Source: CAZLLE01 sp964560425
Lineage (GTDB): Bacteria > Campylobacterota > Campylobacteria > Campylobacterales > QNZT01
Reading direction: 5' to 3'
Assembly (NCBI GenBank): GCA_964560425.1
Contig: CAZLLE010000078.1
Location: forward strand, 1 to 64,000
Length of the DNA: 64,000 nt
Shown here: positions 1 through 7,153 of the stretch, piece after piece
Numbering within the stretch: position 1 is the stretch's first letter
Layout of the letters: each line of letters begins with the position of its first letter
Translations under genes and position numbers: made by a program
Notes under the pieces: generated by a model
Database searches by the model: none
Told to the model about the DNA's origin: nothing
The model's input: the letters and a program-made list of their open reading frames with translations, nothing else

Positions 1-859
1 AATACCCTTGCTTGTCCGTTGAAGGATCAGTTTGATAATTCTTCCAGATAACTTTCCCGGATCGTACTAGTTCGATCTTAAGATATTTCGCACGCGCGGG
101 TTGGATGATCAGAGGGTGTTCCATTTTGTTTTCAAGCAGGACATACAGACTCTTGTCCTCCGTTGAAATATTGATATCTACACCCTTTTTACGAAACTCA
201 ATATCATGAATACCAAGAAATTTGTGACTGGCATGATGGCCTCGAGTTTTTTTATCCATCTTCTCCGCACCGCCTGTTACCTCAGGCATGTGGCACTCGA
301 TGCACCCTATGCTGTTCTGTTTCTTGCCCATGGCTCTAAAGATTGTTGCGTTGTTTTCGTTGAGTTTATGTGAATGGCATCCCATACAAACTTTTTTGCC
401 ATAAACTGGGTTACTGGTTGATGAGTGTTTGTCACTGTCATCCGGCTTCGTCAGCCTTCCATAAAGCGTAGGTTTATAGTTTTTCGCCTGCCTTGCCTTG
501 AGATTAGTATTATACTTATGCCCATGTTTGACATAGGCTATCGTATGACAGAAGTAACAGGAAACGGCATCCGTATGCGTCTTATTGGACTTGTTTGGTC
601 TTGCTTTTCCTGTTACAAGATCATCCAGATTGTTTGCCATGGGCATATGACAGACGGCACAATCGTATTTTTTTGTACTGACTTTGTCTGCTATTTTTCG
701 ATGCAATGTATCATTGAAGTACCCCTTGGCATGAAAAGAACTCTGAAACTCTTCATAGATCTTCTCATGGCATTCGTTGCAAGAGTGGTTGTCCATGTAT
801 TTATTTTGGGCATGGGCAGATACAGCAAAAACAACACTTAAGAAAAGAATATACTTCAT
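1..859 (-). CDS. multiheme cytochrome c (five CxxCH seen), partial, 3' end outside window
   Basis: The frame starts at ATG 859 on the minus strand and stays open to base 1, so the C-terminus is missing. The first 17 residues are a signal peptide (hydrophobic core, then AHA), so the protein should be periplasmic. Five heme-binding CxxCH motifs follow, at residues 27-31, 67-71, 101-105, 158-162 and 186-190. After them comes a region without cysteines that looks beta-rich. The pattern fits the cytochrome c554/NapC-NrfH-like electron carriers and hydroxylamine/nitrite-type multiheme proteins. No CxxCK motif is seen, so it is not a typical NrfA. It lies downstream of and codirectional with nirS, so an electron-transfer role in nitrogen-oxide respiration is plausible but unproven. 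Its base composition is visibly richer in G+C than the neighbours, suggesting a different origin. Confidence 0.85.
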   Translation of the reverse strand, partial: MKYILFLSVVFAVSAHAQNKYMDNHSCNECHEKIYEEFQSSFHAKGYFNDTLHRKIADKVSTKKYDCAVCHMPMANNLDDLVTGKARPNKSNKTHTDAVSCYFCHTIAYVKHGHKYNTNLKARQAKNYKPTLYGRLTKPDDSDKHSSTSNPVYGKKVCMGCHSHKLNENNATIFRAMGKKQNSIGCIECHMPEVTGGAEKMDKKTRGHHASHKFLGIHDIEFRKKGVDINISTEDKSLYVLLENKMEHPLIIQPARAKYLKIELVRSGKVIWKNYQTDPSTDKQGY

Positions 860-949
860 GGGTATCCATTATCCAGATAATTTATGGAAATGACGGGCAT
901 CATCTCTATAAATTACCCTCCCCAAAGAGAGGAGAGAGTAAAAGATCAA

Positions 950-2668
950 TTAAGCACCAGGAATAGTTTGTCGGTGTTCAACGGAGTAAGTAAATGTAGG
1001 GGTGGTAAGGTTCTCAATGTATTTGATGAACTTGCCTGTTACAGAATCATAGATACCAATTCTACCCGTAGTCCACTCAGAGATCATTGTCCACTTACCA
1101 TGGTTAGCAGGCTCGGCATGAAGAAGTCTAGGTTGTACAGGATCTTTTACTGCTGCCCCTAATTTACCTGGCATAGGTAATAATTTCTCTTTACTAACTT
1201 TAGAATCAACTTCATTTACAGCAACTTTTGCATGTTGAGTAGCATCCCACTCTTGAAGAACTTTTTTAGTTTTAGCATCAATTAGTTGACCTTTAGTTTT
1301 ACCAACTTTGATAATTCTATCTGTCTCTAATGTATCTTTATTAATTAAATGTACTTCATTGTACTTATCTGGTTTTCCAAGTACACAATCAGACCAAAGA
1401 TATGGTGTATCATGTGCTGTACCAATAAATAGTCCACCACCAGCAGTTTTAACATGTTTAACTACTTTCCAGTTACTATCCCAGATAACAACATCACCAA
1501 AGTTCATACTTTGTGTAGCGTGTAGTTGTTTTTTCTGACCTTTTGAGTACCAAGAAGAACCTTGCCCTGGATGTGGTTTAGATTTTTTACCTGTATGCAC
1601 TTTTGCAGCAAGATTTTTATCTTTGAAATCCACAATACCAACAACATCACTTCCTTGAGAAGCGATCATAAAATATCTACCAAAATCTTTACCCTCATCT
1701 TCATTTAAGAATGCATCATGAAGAATTTTACCAATATTTGGAATATCTCCAACAATTGGGAAATCAGGTTTAGAGTAATCAATAATATATGTATGTCCAG
1801 CATCTTTAAGTGCCATTGCAAAATATGGTCCATAAGGTGTATCAGCAAGTGAAGCTACACGAGATGGTCCAATTTGTCCATCAGGATCAATTACACGAGA
1901 TGTATCAAATGCTTTTAATGGCTCAAGTGTTAGTGCATCACAAAGTACTGCACCACCTGGATTGTAGTTACCAGCAATAACATATTTACCGTCTGGACTC
2001 ACTGCAAGACCACGAGACTCTTGACCTACTTGAACAGATGCAAGTGCAGGTTGTCCTGGAGCACCAATATCAAACATAGTAAGTTTTCCACTTCTTGAGA
2101 TTGAGTAAGCATATCTTGGATTCTTTTTATTAGTTACTGTTACATGAACCGCAAATCCAGCTTTATGACGAGAAAGTACTTTACCAGTAGTTGAATCAAT
2201 AAAATCAACCAAAGATGCATCTCTCTCTGTTGCAAAAGTAATATCAAGAACTGATTTTACATCAGTTGGTTTTGGATATTTTTTAGCCAATGCTTCACGA
2301 TCAGCCATTTTTGTCCAAGTTTTTTTCACTTCTTTAAGATCAAGTGTCAATTCAACAGTATTTTTCCAATCCATTAGCCAATCAACCATACCGGCAGCAT
2401 CATCTTTTGAAAATGAAGAGTTCCATGCTGGCATTGCTGTATTTTCAACACCATTCATAATTCTTTCAGCAAGCATCTCTCTATTTTTTTTCTTTAATGC
2501 TTTTGGTCTAAGATCTGATCCAACACCACCTTGATGGATAGGTCCATGACAACCTTGACACTCTTTCTCATACTTTTGTGCAAAATCCATCTTAGATGTA
2601 CCTGCTTGTAACCCCACTGTAGCGATACTTACCGCTGCGATATAACTTAAAATTTTACTTAACTTCAT
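950..2668 (-). CDS. nirS: cytochrome cd1 nitrite reductase
   Basis: The product (572 aa) has a signal peptide ending near residue 22 (VGLQAG), then a cytochrome c domain with the heme motif C37-Q-G-C40-H41, then a long C-terminal region matching the eight-bladed d1-heme propeller of NirS. Recognisable d1 elements are the AGFAVHVTVTNKKNPRYAYS segment, the SRGLAVSPDGKYVIAGNYNPG blade and the C-terminal YDSVTGKFIKYIENLTTPTF stretch. The family reduces nitrite to nitric oxide in the periplasm. Length is usual for the family. A strong ribosome site (AAGGAGG) precedes the ATG. It follows norB and a 48-aa peptide on the same strand, so nitrite and NO reduction are probably co-expressed. The related proteins NirF/NirN are less likely because of the full length and the class I-like cytochrome c domain. 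The d1-heme synthesis genes are not in the window. Confidence 0.9.
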   Translation of the reverse strand: MKLSKILSYIAAVSIATVGLQAGTSKMDFAQKYEKECQGCHGPIHQGGVGSDLRPKALKKKNREMLAERIMNGVENTAMPAWNSSFSKDDAAGMVDWLMDWKNTVELTLDLKEVKKTWTKMADREALAKKYPKPTDVKSVLDITFATERDASLVDFIDSTTGKVLSRHKAGFAVHVTVTNKKNPRYAYSISRSGKLTMFDIGAPGQPALASVQVGQESRGLAVSPDGKYVIAGNYNPGGAVLCDALTLEPLKAFDTSRVIDPDGQIGPSRVASLADTPYGPYFAMALKDAGHTYIIDYSKPDFPIVGDIPNIGKILHDAFLNEDEGKDFGRYFMIASQGSDVVGIVDFKDKNLAAKVHTGKKSKPHPGQGSSWYSKGQKKQLHATQSMNFGDVVIWDSNWKVVKHVKTAGGGLFIGTAHDTPYLWSDCVLGKPDKYNEVHLINKDTLETDRIIKVGKTKGQLIDAKTKKVLQEWDATQHAKVAVNEVDSKVSKEKLLPMPGKLGAAVKDPVQPRLLHAEPANHGKWTMISEWTTGRIGIYDSVTGKFIKYIENLTTPTFTYSVEHRQTIPGA

Positions 2669-2736
2669 TTTGCCTCCTTAAAGCTATTAAAAAATTGACC
2701 CCTCAACCCGTATAATAACATATTAAAAATTAGTTA

Positions 2737-2883
2737 CTATAGACCTAACTTCTTCTTTTCACTCTTATAAATAAAGAACATTGGAATTACAATAATTGTA
2801 TGTAATGTCAAAGTTAATAACATTGGATATTGATTTAATGTTCCAAAAATACTAGGAACTAGATCTGTAAATGGTTCAAACAT
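2737..2883 (-). CDS. small single-span membrane protein between norB and nirS
   Basis: A 48-residue reading frame starts at ATG 2883 behind a near-perfect ribosome site (AAGAAAGGAGAG, 5-6 nt before ATG) and ends at TAG 2737. It has an amphipathic N-terminus (MFEPFTDLVPSIFG), a hydrophobic span at about residues 20-39 (MLLTLTLHTIIVIPMFFIYK) and a basic end (SEKKKLGL). It sits 66 nt after norB and 68 nt before nirS on the same strand, so it is very probably translated from the nor-nir transcript. I do not recognise the family. A small subunit or assembly factor of the NO reductase is a reasonable guess from position only. Confidence 0.7.
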   Translation of the reverse strand: MFEPFTDLVPSIFGTLNQYPMLLTLTLHTIIVIPMFFIYKSEKKKLGL

Positions 2884-2949
2884 AGAATCTCTCCTTTCTT
2901 AATTTTAGAAAAATCAAAGGAGACAAGCCCCTTTGAAATCTTTTAGTTT

Positions 2950-4365
2950 TTATGACTCTGATTTACTTCCAATTGTAAGCATATCAACAATCAACATAAC
3001 AAAACCTACTAGCATAACGCCACCCATTGCCAATCTCCAGCCAAGACCTTGAACGAACCATACTGCATCTTGAGAAATAAAGAAACCTTCCCAAGTTGCA
3101 CCAAATTGTGCTCTTTCAATTAGAACTTGACCATATCCTGAGATAAGAAGTGCTGAAACCATACCAAGCATACCAAAGTTAAGAAGGAATATTGACCATT
3201 TAGTCATAGATGTCATTTTCATAACTTTAATACCATTTGCTTTTTGAAGACCCATATAGAACATTCCAATAAGAATCGTTGCATAAGCACCCCAGAATGC
3301 GAAGTGACCATGTGAAGATGTAAATTGTGTTCCGTGAGTATAGATATTTACTTGTGGTAATGTATGGAAGAATCCCCAAACACCAGCACCCAAGAAGTTA
3401 CCAAATGCATTAGCAACAATCCAAGTAAACGCAGGAGTATTATTCATAACTGCTTTGCCATGAGCACCAGTCTCTTTACCCCAATCATAAAGAACATGAA
3501 CCAACATTGCTACAAGAGGTACAGGCTCTAGTGCAGAGAATAGTGCACCAATTTCCCACCAATACTCAGGTGTACCAATCCAGAAGTAGTGATGTCCAAG
3601 ACCAAGAATTCCTGATCCAAACAACATTGCAACTTCAATCCATAACCACATTTCAACAATTTGTCTTTTAGCACCAATAATTTGAATTAATGCCCAAGCT
3701 GCAACTGTTGCAACATAAACTTCCCATGTAGCTTCAACCCAAAGGTGTATAACCCACCACCACCAGAATTGATCAACAGTAATATTATCAGTAAAGAACA
3801 TACCTGTAAGATATAGACCAGCCAAAGCCAAAAGGTTAGCCATCATAACAGTCATAATTCCTGTTCTTCTACCTTTAATAGCAGTTGCATAAACATTGAA
3901 AATAAAACCAAGTACAACAACGACGATACCAATATCAGCCCATCTTGGTGCTTCAAGATACTCTCTACCTTCATTAATAAGCCAAATACTCTCTTCTGTA
4001 CCTGCACCAACTTGAACAAAGATATAAACAAGAACAACAACTGTAACAGCTGCAGTTAAAACCCAAAAGAGTAACTTACCAATACCAATACCAACTGTTT
4101 CAATACCTGTTTCAGAAGGGAGTAATAGATATACCGCACCAATCATTCCATAAAGCATCCATACAACGAGTGCATTAATATGAACCATTCTTGCTACAGA
4201 AAAATCAAATAGTTCAAATAAGAAACTTGGATATAAAAATTGTATTGCTGCAATAAGCCCCATCAAAAGTTGAGCTCCAAGTAAAATAAGAGCGACCCTA
4301 AAATACATCATTCCTAATTTTTCTGATTCATACTTAAATGTATTTGTTTTGATACTATTTACCAT
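2950..4365 (-). CDS. norB: nitric oxide reductase, cytochrome b subunit (cNOR type)
   Basis: The 471-aa product is a twelve-helix heme-copper-oxidase-fold protein. The metal ligands known for NorB are present at the family's usual numbers: H62 in ARMVHINALVVW for the low-spin heme, H207/E211 in VIHLWVEATWE and H258-H259 in LGHHYFW for the non-heme iron, E280 in SALEPVPL, and H352/H354 in SSHGHFAFWG for the hemes. It lacks the N-terminal extension of quinol-type qNOR, and a separate norC lies upstream, so this is the cytochrome-c-dependent enzyme that reduces NO to N2O in the inner membrane. The start overlaps the norC end by 11 nt, indicating translational coupling. norD and norQ are not in the window. 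Confidence 0.95.
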   Translation of the reverse strand: MVNSIKTNTFKYESEKLGMMYFRVALILLGAQLLMGLIAAIQFLYPSFLFELFDFSVARMVHINALVVWMLYGMIGAVYLLLPSETGIETVGIGIGKLLFWVLTAAVTVVVLVYIFVQVGAGTEESIWLINEGREYLEAPRWADIGIVVVVLGFIFNVYATAIKGRRTGIMTVMMANLLALAGLYLTGMFFTDNITVDQFWWWWVIHLWVEATWEVYVATVAAWALIQIIGAKRQIVEMWLWIEVAMLFGSGILGLGHHYFWIGTPEYWWEIGALFSALEPVPLVAMLVHVLYDWGKETGAHGKAVMNNTPAFTWIVANAFGNFLGAGVWGFFHTLPQVNIYTHGTQFTSSHGHFAFWGAYATILIGMFYMGLQKANGIKVMKMTSMTKWSIFLLNFGMLGMVSALLISGYGQVLIERAQFGATWEGFFISQDAVWFVQGLGWRLAMGGVMLVGFVMLIVDMLTIGSKSES

Positions 4366-5011
4366 GGATTGCTCCTTTCATTCTACCAAAGTTTCTAGGG
4401 AAACCATTAGTGTCAATTGAACTCATATGTTTTAAAAATGCAACTAAACCTTTAGCCTCTTCAGCCGTAATACCAAGATCTGGCATCATACGAGAGTGCG
4501 TAGGATAAGTTGAAGGATGTTGTAAAAATTCAGCCATAGCTTCCTCTTTTGTCTCTTTTCCTGTCATACCAAGATAAGGACCTTCACTACTCCATGCAGG
4601 ATCAAGCCATGCTTTTGTAAGATCAGGAGCATAATATGCACCATTACCTAAAAGCGTATGACAGTTCATACAGTTTTTTGCTTGTGAAGTAAGCTTACCT
4701 AAATGAAGTAATGCTGCTGCTTCCTCTTCACTCCACTCTTTGCCAAAAAATGACTCTTTCTCTCCAATCACTGGTGCTTCATGACCTCTTTTGTCATTCA
4801 TTTCATAAGTGATTTTATAGTTAATTACTGTTGGAGCCGGAACTCTCTTAGTAACACCATTTTTGAGATCATCATCAGTTCCCATTGTAATCTGTGCCCC
4901 CGTGTCAAATGTAAGCCAAATCAACAATATAGCTGCAAAACCAGTAACCCAAGCAGCCGAACGCTGCCAAAAATCATTACTGCCCCAAACAGAAGTTGGT
5001 CTTTCTTCCAT
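4355..5011 (-). CDS. norC: nitric oxide reductase, cytochrome c subunit
   Basis: The 218-aa protein has one N-terminal membrane anchor at about residues 16-36 and a periplasmic cytochrome c domain with heme motif C114-M-N-C117-H118. A methionine pair, M175/M176 (SRMMPDLG), offers the axial ligand. It is longer than Pseudomonas NorC (about 146 aa): roughly 60 residues of extra loop (positions 40-100) lie between the anchor and the heme domain. It passes electrons from soluble cytochromes to NorB. The ribosome site GGAGGT lies just before ATG 5011, and the gene overlaps norB by 11 nt. Confidence 0.92.
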   Translation of the reverse strand: MEERPTSVWGSNDFWQRSAAWVTGFAAILLIWLTFDTGAQITMGTDDDLKNGVTKRVPAPTVINYKITYEMNDKRGHEAPVIGEKESFFGKEWSEEEAAALLHLGKLTSQAKNCMNCHTLLGNGAYYAPDLTKAWLDPAWSSEGPYLGMTGKETKEEAMAEFLQHPSTYPTHSRMMPDLGITAEEAKGLVAFLKHMSSIDTNGFPRNFGRMKGAIHGK

Positions 5012-5037
5012 ATCTACCTCCTTTAAATGTGGTTTTT

Positions 5038-5364
5038 TTAATGTTCATGTGCTTCATGTGTTCTCTCCATCAAGAAATAGATGAAATGTGGAAATAATAG
5101 ATATGCGAACATAGCCATCATTAGAACCTTTTGAGTAAAAGGTTCGCTTCCAATAAGATCACTAAGAAAATATAAACAAAAAGTAAGTAGTCCCCAAAAA
5201 ACATATGCTAATGGCATAAAATAGCTTTTGAGTCTTTTAATCTTTACGAGTGTAAAGACACCGACATATGCTGCCCCAAAAATAATCACAAAAGCACCAG
5301 ACAAGAAAACAGGCAAAAAATCCTCTAAGGGAATTTCTGCCCTACGAATTAAAATCTCTTCCAA
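5038..5364 (-). CDS. small membrane protein heading the nor-nir operon (TTG start proposed)
   Basis: The protein (108 aa from the TTG) has three hydrophobic segments (about residues 14-38, 48-70 and 76-98) and a His-rich end (HEAHEH). I do not recognise the family; it is the first gene of the nor-nir run, 26 nt before norC. An in-frame ATG at 5406 would add 14 residues, but that ATG overlaps the likely -10 box (TATAAT, 5400-5395) and would lie upstream of the predicted transcript start at about 5388. The TTG at 5364 has an AAGGAG ribosome site 6 nt upstream and leaves a 24-nt leader, so I place the start there. A role in NO reductase assembly or electron delivery is inferred from position only. 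Confidence 0.7.
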   Translation of the reverse strand: MEEILIRRAEIPLEDFLPVFLSGAFVIIFGAAYVGVFTLVKIKRLKSYFMPLAYVFWGLLTFCLYFLSDLIGSEPFTQKVLMMAMFAYLLFPHFIYFLMERTHEAHEH

Positions 5365-5394
5365 ATAATGCTCCTTAAGATATTTAAGTGACAA

Positions 5395-5436
5395 ATTATA
5401 AACCATTTGTCCTAAAAACTGTTTGACTTAAATCAA
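5395..5436 (-). promoter_or_regulatory. FNR/DNR-type promoter of the nor-nir operon
   Basis: On the minus strand the site TTGATTTAAGTCAA (5436-5423) matches the FNR/CRP-family consensus TTGAT-N4-ATCAA in nine of ten half-site bases. A TATAAT box follows at 5400-5395. With a start near 5388 the box centre falls at -41.5, the classic class II activator position. The Crp/Fnr gene next door has a matching recognition helix. Confidence 0.75.
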
Positions 5437-5475
5437 TTTCAGTTAAAATTAACTCTATATAGCGAATTAATGCTA

Positions 5476-6120
5476 CTATTTAAACATCGAGCTTAGTACT
5501 GAAATATCTTTGATTATAATTTTATGATTTTTTTCTACTGAAATAAGGTTCCCTTTTTTCAATTTTGTGAGTATTCTAGAAAGAGTTTCGGGGGTAATGT
5601 TTAAGATAGAAGCGATCTGCGTATTTTTTAGAGAGTCAAAAAGCTTACTATGTTCAACTATAAATTTTGCAACTTTTGCTTCTGAAGTAAGAATCATCTC
5701 TTTATGTATAACATTAGATAAAATTTTTACTTTTTTTGTTAAAGATTTAATAATCTCCATACAGACATCTGGATTTTGAAAAAAATCTTTCTCAAGCTTT
5801 TGATAATCAATCTTTAGAATCTGACCATTGGTAATAAATCTTGCAGTTGCAGGATAATTCATATTCTCAAAACAGGCTAGCTCCCCAATAAGCCCAGTAG
5901 GAACAAACTGATGAATATATATTTCATTACCTTTTGCATCAGTCTTATAAAGCCTAAGAACACCCTCTGTCAAGATATAAAGAGTTCCTGGATCATCCCC
6001 CTCATAAAAAACAATTTCATTTGCACTATAAGATTTGAAATATGATATTTTTTTTAACTCTTTAATATTCTCATCACTCATCTTAGAAAAAATAGGTATC
6101 TCTTTAATTTTAGCTAACAT
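5476..6120 (-). CDS. Crp/Fnr-family transcription regulator, DNR/NNR-like
   Basis: The 214-aa protein has an N-terminal cyclic-nucleotide-binding-type beta-roll (residues 1-115: GDDPGTLYILTEGVLRLY, GLIGELACFE), a dimerisation helix (about 116-142) and a C-terminal winged helix. The recognition helix reads E178-T-L-S181-R182, the E--SR pattern that in FNR and DNR contacts TTGAT half-sites. It lacks the N-terminal cysteine cluster of true FNR, so it is not a [4Fe-4S] oxygen sensor. A DNR/NNR-like NO-responsive (heme) role is more likely given the adjacent denitrification genes. It lies directly upstream of the nor-nir operon, whose promoter carries a fitting box. The ribosome site is unusually purine-rich (GGGAGGGGG). 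Confidence 0.85.
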   Translation of the reverse strand: MLAKIKEIPIFSKMSDENIKELKKISYFKSYSANEIVFYEGDDPGTLYILTEGVLRLYKTDAKGNEIYIHQFVPTGLIGELACFENMNYPATARFITNGQILKIDYQKLEKDFFQNPDVCMEIIKSLTKKVKILSNVIHKEMILTSEAKVAKFIVEHSKLFDSLKNTQIASILNITPETLSRILTKLKKGNLISVEKNHKIIIKDISVLSSMFK

Positions 6121-6147
6121 AGTCCCCCTCCCTCTGATATTAATTTA

Positions 6148-6201
6148 TAAGAATAAGTAATTCTTAATATGATACTATTCATTATACTAAAATCATATTA
6201 A
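6148..6201. promoter_or_regulatory. nested inverted repeats over the promoter of the Crp/Fnr gene
   Basis: A 10-bp perfect inverted repeat TTAATATGAT/ATCATATTAA (6164-6173 and 6192-6201) flanks an 18-nt spacer holding a minus-strand TATAAT (6186-6181). A second repeat, TAAGAAT-N5-ATTCTTA (6148-6166), overlaps its left arm just downstream of the expected start. These look like operator sites for the regulator gene; the binding protein is unknown. Confidence 0.45.
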
Positions 6202-6284
6202 GGGCATCAACAAGATCAATAAATAGACAAAAAAATTAATTCTAAATCCAACTAAAGATATATTTTGTAACAAATATTTTACAA

Positions 6285-7082
6285 TTATTTATAAAGTTTT
6301 AAAATATTTTTTGGCGTTAAATCTCTAAATTTAAAAAATATCTCTCCAAGTTTTTCATAAACATCTAAAGAGGCAAAAGCATCATCGGCAGCATAAATAA
6401 TTTGTTCTTTACTCAATTTTATATTATCCCATCTTGATACCGAAATACTCTTTTTTTTGGAGATATTTTTATCCAATACTCTAGCAACCATCTGCTTAAT
6501 ACCAACCGCATCTCTGTTACCAAGTAGTCTAAAAACTTCATCAATACTTACAACATTTTCAAGTGAAACACCATATCTACGATATAACTTTTTTCTATCA
6601 TTATTGAGTCCAATACCCACTTTTTTAATATTTGGATTAGATAATATTTTTTCCATAAAGAAAAGATCTTGAAACTTTCCTATTTGAAATAGAAAACACT
6701 TATTAGGTGTCGATATCTGCATTAATGCTATATTATCATCACTTTTTGATTTTTCAAATATTGGTCTAGATTCTGTATCAAACCCAACAACTTGAGAGCT
6801 TAGAATCTCATCAAGAGAGGCAGATAAATTTGAACTATTGACCATCACAATCTCTCTACTATTGTGATAAGTAGGTAAGGATTCTATTAAATCGGGTTCT
6901 AAACGATTTACAAGCTTAAATATAATATCTAAATACTCTTTTGCTATATCGTCTAGTGATATTAAAGTTTTATTGAATTGTTGATTCAAATCACTCTCTA
7001 AACGATTATAATTTTCATCACCAATCACATTTTTGATAAACAAAATTCGTCGTTTATCTGATACAAAATTAATAAAATCCAT
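6285..7082 (-). CDS. 3'-5' exonuclease, RNase D/DEDDy-like
   Basis: The 265-aa protein contains a DEDD-type exonuclease core: motif I VVGFDTES (D102, E104), a motif II region VGIGLNNDRKKLYRRYG, and motif III YAADDAFASLDVYEKL of the YxxxD (DEDDy) type near the C-terminus. The first 90 residues are not recognised and may be a family-specific cap. There is no C-terminal HRDC domain as in full RNase D (about 370 aa), so it is a short single-domain relative like those annotated 3'-5' exonuclease domain-containing protein in Campylobacterota. It likely trims RNA 3' ends in the cytoplasm; the substrate is unknown. It stands alone, 165 nt downstream of the Crp/Fnr gene's start. Confidence 0.8.
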   Translation of the reverse strand: MDFINFVSDKRRILFIKNVIGDENYNRLESDLNQQFNKTLISLDDIAKEYLDIIFKLVNRLEPDLIESLPTYHNSREIVMVNSSNLSASLDEILSSQVVGFDTESRPIFEKSKSDDNIALMQISTPNKCFLFQIGKFQDLFFMEKILSNPNIKKVGIGLNNDRKKLYRRYGVSLENVVSIDEVFRLLGNRDAVGIKQMVARVLDKNISKKKSISVSRWDNIKLSKEQIIYAADDAFASLDVYEKLGEIFFKFRDLTPKNILKLYK

Positions 7083-7153
7083 ATATTTACTCTTTATATT
7101 TTTATTTTGATACTCTAATATTTAAATCGTCAAATGTTAACTTTAGAGTAGTT

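Noticed and set aside
425..841. Plus-strand frame of 138 codons over the left end
   Set aside because: It is antisense to the multiheme cytochrome gene, whose five CxxCH motifs and signal peptide make the minus strand the coding strand.
1..859. Reading the cytochrome as NrfA nitrite reductase
   Set aside because: No CxxCK motif is visible and the early heme spacing does not fit NrfA.
5038..5406. ATG 5406 as the start of the first nor-operon gene
   Set aside because: It coincides with the -10 region and lies upstream of the predicted transcript start; the TTG at 5364 has a proper ribosome site.
5476..6120. Calling the regulator FNR
   Set aside because: The N-terminal cysteine set for a [4Fe-4S] cluster is absent.
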